Assembly: GCF_000967655.1 (NCBI RefSeq)
Contig: NZ_JXYA01000015.1
Coordinates: forward strand, 1 to 39,381
Source of the DNA: Pseudoalteromonas rubra
GTDB taxonomy: Bacteria; Pseudomonadota; Gammaproteobacteria; Enterobacterales; Alteromonadaceae
DNA length: 39,381 nucleotides
Reading direction: 5' to 3'
Below, in pieces: positions 35,628 to 39,381 of the stretch (its first letter is position 1; every line of letters starts with the position of its first letter). A program made the translations under genes and the position numbers. A model generated the notes under the pieces. The model saw nothing but the letters and a program-made list of their open reading frames with translations. It was not told the origin of the DNA and ran no database searches.

Positions 35628-38138
35628 ATGGCAAAGCAACTCACATTATTGCTGGTGAATGCAGATCAACAGGAGCGCCAGCTGGTCGTAAAAACCTTGT
35701 CTTCACTGAACGTGTTTCGCATCGTTGAGCACAGTGACACGCAAACTGCGCTGGGTGTATTAAAGCGCCAGGCTGTTGATTTGATCATTACCGGGCTTAA
35801 TGTTGGCAAAATAGATGGCTGGCGATTCTCGCGTATGGTGCGCTCCGGGTTGCTAAAAACGCCTAAAAATACCCCGATTGTACTGACGCCTCCCACCTAT
35901 TGTGAACGTATTGCCGAAACCACAGCACGCAGTTATAGCATAGACGCCGTATTGCCTTTGGAGCGTCAGGATGTACTGCCGCAGGTGCTGGCGAATGTGT
36001 TATCCACTCACCTTGAAAAAAGCAGCCGCTTAAACCTGTTATTGCTTGAGCCGGACCAGGCCCGTGCCGATGAGATCTGTCAGCATTTATCCCTGAACTT
36101 TACCACCACACACGTCACCACCACCAATGGGGCGCTGTCGCAGTTTTTGCAAAGTGAGTTTGCCATTGTGCTGCTGGATGCGACGGCAACACACAGCGAT
36201 GCCGGCAAAGAGCTGGTGGCCAACATTTTGCAACATAAACCCAGCCAGGCCATTGTAACCATTATAGATAACCGCGATGCGGATTATGCCGAACAGCTGC
36301 TGTTGCTGGGTGTGACCGACTTTGTTCGTGCTCCCTATGATCTGTCTTTATTGAGTAAAGTGTGTGACCACGCGGCGCGCCGTGAAGACTTTATGGTCAG
36401 CTATGCCGAGTTTGCCGAAAAAGTTGAGCAACTGAGTCGCAGTGAACGACGCTACAAAGACCTATTCTCGGCACACCAGCGCATTTTGCTGCACCTTAAT
36501 ACCGTTGTGATGGAACTGGATACCGCCGGGGTGATCCGCTTTTTAAACCCCGCCTGGGAGCAACTGGTGGGGCACAAATTGAAAGCCAGCCTGCATACCA
36601 GTATGTTCGACTACGTGCTGGCAGAGCACCGTGACAAACTGGCATCGGTGCTGACCAAAGTACAACAAGGCGAGCAGCAATCGGCGCTGCTCGAGCTGCA
36701 AGTGATGCAGAGCAACCAATGCCCTATCTGGGTTGAGTGCCGCTTTCAGCTGATTAAAAATGTCACCAGTACCGCCACTATTACGGCAACCATAGACAAT
36801 ATCCATGAGCGTAAGCAGGCAGAATTGCAGCTGCGCCACCTGGCATTACATGATACGCTGACCGGCCTGCATAACCGCTATTACTTCGACCAGCAATTGA
36901 ACCTATTGTGCGAGCAGGCTAAGCAAGATGCACAGCTTGAACATGCGCTGATCTATATCGACCTGGATCACTTTAAGATCATCAATGACAGTAAAGGTCA
37001 CCAGCAGGGTGACATTGTACTGAAAGAAGTGGCGCAACTGTTTGGTGAACACATTGCCGATGAACACCTGATCTTCCGCATCGGTGGCGATGAGTTTGCG
37101 ATTTTACTGAAGCACACACCACTGCTGGATGCCCATATGCTGGCCGAGAGTGTCTGTAGTGCCATTGAGCACCATCAGTTTCATTCCGAGGAAGCCAGCT
37201 ATACCATCAGCTGCTCCATTGGTTTAACACAGATCACTCACCAGAACAGCGATCCCAGTGAGTGCCTGAAACAGGCCGACATCGCCCTGTATATTGCCAA
37301 AAACCTCGGCCGCAACCTGGTACACTGCTACAGCAAAGAAGATGCCCAGAACAGTACCCTGCAAACCGGGCTGGAATGGGGACACAATGTCCGCCAGGCG
37401 CTACAGAATAACCATATTGAGCTGCACTATCAGCCTATCTGGGACTTTAAACGTAACCAGGTGGCCTATTTCGAAGCCCTGCTGCGACTGCGTGTTGACG
37501 ACAACCTGGTTTATCCCAATCAATTTATTCCGGCACTGGAATTACTCAATGATACCTACCTGATGGACCAGTGTGTGATCCGCGAATGTATTCGCGCTAT
37601 TGCCTGCCACCGCGAGTTGCACCAGGTCTCTATTAACCTGTCGGCCCAGTCATTTCTGGACGAGCGTTTGCTGCCGCATATTCAATCCTGTCTGGCGGAA
37701 TTTCAGGTCGCTGCCAGCGCCATTATTTTTGAGATCACGGAATCGGCCAGTATCAATAATCTAAGCGCGACGCAGGCCATGATAGCCAAACTCAACGAAC
37801 TGGGATGTCACTTTTCTATCGATGATTTCGGCACCGGTTTCAGCACCTTCAGTTACTTAAAACAGCTGCCAGCACAACATGTTAAGATTGATGGATCGTT
37901 TGTACGCGACATGCTCAACGACCCCATAGACCTAGCGCTGGTAAAAGCCGTGAATGACATCAGCCACTCGCTGGATAAGCGCTCTGTGGCTGAATATGTG
38001 GAGAGCAAAGAGATCTTTGATGCACTCAAAGAGATAGGCATTGATTACGGTCAGGGCTACTATATTTCCCGCCCATTACCGGTTGAACAGCTCAGCGCCA
38101 TGCTGAAAACTATTTTGTCTGAGAAAACAGCCTGCTAG
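35628..38138 (+). CDS. Tandem receiver-like / PAS / GGDEF / EAL cyclic-di-GMP protein
   Basis: This 836-residue cytoplasmic protein has two receiver-like domains (about residues 1-125 and 130-255), a PAS domain (about 280-395), a GGDEF domain with intact RIGGDEF near 485 (about 405-560) and an EAL domain (FEALLRLR near 613, INLSAQ, EITES, DDFGTGFSTF, VKIDGSF). In the first receiver, the position expected to hold the phosphoryl-accepting aspartate is glycine (DLIITGLNVG). The second keeps an aspartate (FAIVLLDATAT) but lacks the usual conserved lysine. The EAL motif AEGVE reads AEYVE. Both enzyme domains look largely intact. It is divergent from queA and has its own promoter. Confidence 0.93.
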   Translation: MAKQLTLLLVNADQQERQLVVKTLSSLNVFRIVEHSDTQTALGVLKRQAVDLIITGLNVGKIDGWRFSRMVRSGLLKTPKNTPIVLTPPTYCERIAETTARSYSIDAVLPLERQDVLPQVLANVLSTHLEKSSRLNLLLLEPDQARADEICQHLSLNFTTTHVTTTNGALSQFLQSEFAIVLLDATATHSDAGKELVANILQHKPSQAIVTIIDNRDADYAEQLLLLGVTDFVRAPYDLSLLSKVCDHAARREDFMVSYAEFAEKVEQLSRSERRYKDLFSAHQRILLHLNTVVMELDTAGVIRFLNPAWEQLVGHKLKASLHTSMFDYVLAEHRDKLASVLTKVQQGEQQSALLELQVMQSNQCPIWVECRFQLIKNVTSTATITATIDNIHERKQAELQLRHLALHDTLTGLHNRYYFDQQLNLLCEQAKQDAQLEHALIYIDLDHFKIINDSKGHQQGDIVLKEVAQLFGEHIADEHLIFRIGGDEFAILLKHTPLLDAHMLAESVCSAIEHHQFHSEEASYTISCSIGLTQITHQNSDPSECLKQADIALYIAKNLGRNLVHCYSKEDAQNSTLQTGLEWGHNVRQALQNNHIELHYQPIWDFKRNQVAYFEALLRLRVDDNLVYPNQFIPALELLNDTYLMDQCVIRECIRAIACHRELHQVSINLSAQSFLDERLLPHIQSCLAEFQVAASAIIFEITESASINNLSATQAMIAKLNELGCHFSIDDFGTGFSTFSYLKQLPAQHVKIDGSFVRDMLNDPIDLALVKAVNDISHSLDKRSVAEYVESKEIFDALKEIGIDYGQGYYISRPLPVEQLSAMLKTILSEKTAC

Positions 38139-38315
38139 TATTTTTGTACAAAATTCGACCCAAAACCCACATTGCAACCTCGTTAACAGCAGACTAACTA
38201 TCGCCGATATAGCTGCGTGTATATCACACACCCTGCGGACCACGAGGTCGATGGATACGACCACACTGGTCAAACCGATGCGACCAAAAAATCGGTGACA
38301 TACGACCAGAAACAG

Positions 38316-38342
38316 CAAAGCCCCGGCGGGGCCGGGGCTTTG
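38316..38342 (+). terminator. Long GC-rich hairpin between the GGDEF/EAL gene and the toxin region
   Basis: CAAAGCCCCGGC and GCCGGGGCTTTG (38316-38327, 38331-38342) form a perfect 12-bp stem with loop GGG. A loose T-rich stretch follows on the + strand. It lies 178 bp from the GGDEF/EAL stop and 55 bp from the leftward lipoprotein stop, and could serve both. The rest of the 258-bp gap (38139-38396) shows no gene. Confidence 0.55.
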
Positions 38343-38396
38343 GATTGGGTGTCTTTTATATTTTCGATTTAGGATTTGCTCAGCCAAATTTAAATA

Positions 38397-38894
38397 TTAA
38401 CTTTCTCTATAGTAAATATACCAACCAGTATCTCCAAGATGGGTTAATTCACCATTATTGATCTGCTCCTTAACACGGGCACTTTCAACAACGATGAACT
38501 TTATTCCTTTACTTACCCCCGACACTGATAAGCCAGAGTTATATAATGGTAATGTTACAGAAACAAGTGGAGCGTTAACCTTGCTATAATCCCTTGCACA
38601 AAACATAGACTCGATCCCCAAATCATTCATCACTAACCTAGTATTCTCAACAGAAAAACCATCTAAATCCGCATCTGATTTGGATGATAAATCGATGTCG
38701 TTCACTCCAAGCCATCTCACTCTTTTTTGCAAAGCACAGAACTCAACAAAGCTTTCAATATGTACTTTATTTTGTGTATAAAAACTCCTAATACTGTCAT
38801 TTGAGGGAGGTTTATTTTCTCCTGAAGAGTCACACCCTAAAATACTTACTAAAGTAACAGCAAACATCACTTTCATTAATTTATCTTGAATCAT
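38397..38894 (-). CDS. Lipoprotein, candidate immunity protein of the adjacent toxin
   Basis: This 165-residue protein starts MIQDKLMKVMFAVTLVSILGC, a lipoprotein signal with lipobox SILGC. Aspartate follows the cysteine (CDSSG), the classical inner-membrane retention signal in enterobacteria, so it may face the periplasm at the inner membrane. The mature part has two more cysteines and a beta-rich ending (VSVTLPLYNSGLSVSGV, KFIVVESARVKEQ, GDTGWYIYY). I recognise no family. Its start overlaps the end of the toxin gene by 14 bp, the usual arrangement for an immunity gene. The base composition is clearly AT-richer than the neighbourhood. Immunity is inferred from position only. The ATG at 38894 is preferred; 38876 is possible. 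Confidence 0.65.
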   Translation of the reverse strand: MIQDKLMKVMFAVTLVSILGCDSSGENKPPSNDSIRSFYTQNKVHIESFVEFCALQKRVRWLGVNDIDLSSKSDADLDGFSVENTRLVMNDLGIESMFCARDYSKVNAPLVSVTLPLYNSGLSVSGVSKGIKFIVVESARVKEQINNGELTHLGDTGWYIYYRES

Positions 38895-39381
38895 GATAGT
38901 AATCCCATCCATTCATTATATTTATTGAATCACCGGGGTTATCACCCCATGAGAATCCAAAGTTGGTTGCCGTTCTTGATACAAAGTCTGGCAACAAGTA
39001 TCCTCCGCCACTATAAGCCAAAATAGGGATTGCTAAGTGTAGTTGTCTAGGGGTACCACCCCCTTGTCTGAGAACTTGGTTTGCACCAGCCCCAAACATA
39101 CTACCTTCAAGATTAAAACCATATGCAGCTGCAACTACTCCAAAATGAAAGTTGCCGAAATCATCAAGCAGCTCTGGACTAAAATCATAATCAGTTAGAC
39201 TATTTTTATAGTCCCATTTACCACCTGTTTTAACTGCTGCCTCCCACTTTTCAAAAGACATACTCTCTGCTTCAGCAATATTCAGTTCTAAGTCAATCCC
39301 AGCCGTCTCAAGAACCTCCTGGAACCTCTCAGGGACCTGTGCCTTTTTCTTTCCATGCTCCATCTCATCATTAAACATCCT
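38881..39381 (-). CDS. C-terminal end of a polymorphic toxin with type-44-like domain (runs off window)
   Basis: The last 166 codons of a leftward gene lie here; the frame is open past position 39381, so the ATG at 39378 is probably internal. The sequence TGGKWDYKN, then DDFGNFHFGVVAAAYGF, then GDNPGDSINIMNGWDYY follows the pattern I know as polymorphic toxin type 44 (Bacterial toxin 44), in which GGPWDYK is followed by FGNFNYGATG and GDDP. Such domains are variable tips of Rhs-like or other secreted antibacterial proteins. The N-terminal delivery part is not visible. The region is AT-rich relative to the rest of the window. The lipoprotein gene overlaps its stop. The biochemical target of this toxin family is not clear to me. 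Confidence 0.75.
   Translation of the reverse strand, partial: RMFNDEMEHGKKKAQVPERFQEVLETAGIDLELNIAEAESMSFEKWEAAVKTGGKWDYKNSLTDYDFSPELLDDFGNFHFGVVAAAYGFNLEGSMFGAGANQVLRQGGGTPRQLHLAIPILAYSGGGYLLPDFVSRTATNFGFSWGDNPGDSINIMNGWDYYHDSR

Overview
The window looks like chromosome from a marine gammaproteobacterium of the order Alteromonadales, most likely a Pseudoalteromonas-like species. This rests on gene order and protein similarity recalled from known families, not on a database search. Almost every gene is chromosomal housekeeping or signalling. I see no rRNA, tRNA, CRISPR array or insertion sequence.

Positions 1-13238 are informational and biosynthetic. A partial ftsY runs leftward off the edge, with its N-terminal domain expanded into a long 13-residue tandem repeat. 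It is divergent from rsmD. Next comes the macromolecular synthesis operon (rpsU, a YqeY-like gene, dnaG, rpoD), with a strong promoter before rpsU, a hairpin before dnaG and a second promoter at the end of dnaG. prmA, dusB-fis and purH-purD follow. A predicted SAM-dependent methyltransferase with a lipoprotein signal sits between purH and purD.

Positions 13239-29154 are more species-specific. They hold a small secreted protein, a DUF2797 protein, a CBS-PAS-GGDEF-EAL protein and a DUF4144-like protein. A leftward run of five genes follows: a degenerate metallopeptidase-like protein, a LysE-type exporter, a gamma-glutamylcyclotransferase-like protein, a serine hydrolase and a histone-deacetylase-family enzyme. 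Then come a CHMI-type tautomerase, rsuA, a chemoreceptor, a 40-residue peptide with a double-glycine-like leader overlapping a membrane-protein gene, a periplasmic solute-binding-like protein and an EAL-CBS-GGDEF protein.

Positions 29155-38138 carry a lipoprotein, then queA, tgt, yajC, secD and secF (leftward), and a third dual-domain cyclic-di-GMP protein with two receiver-like domains.

The right edge (38397-39381) is visibly AT-richer. It holds the end of a polymorphic-toxin protein with a type-44-like toxin domain, overlapped by a small lipoprotein gene that is a good immunity candidate. The most interesting items are this toxin/lipoprotein pair, the leader-peptide/membrane-protein pair at 25608-26347, and the repeat-expanded FtsY.
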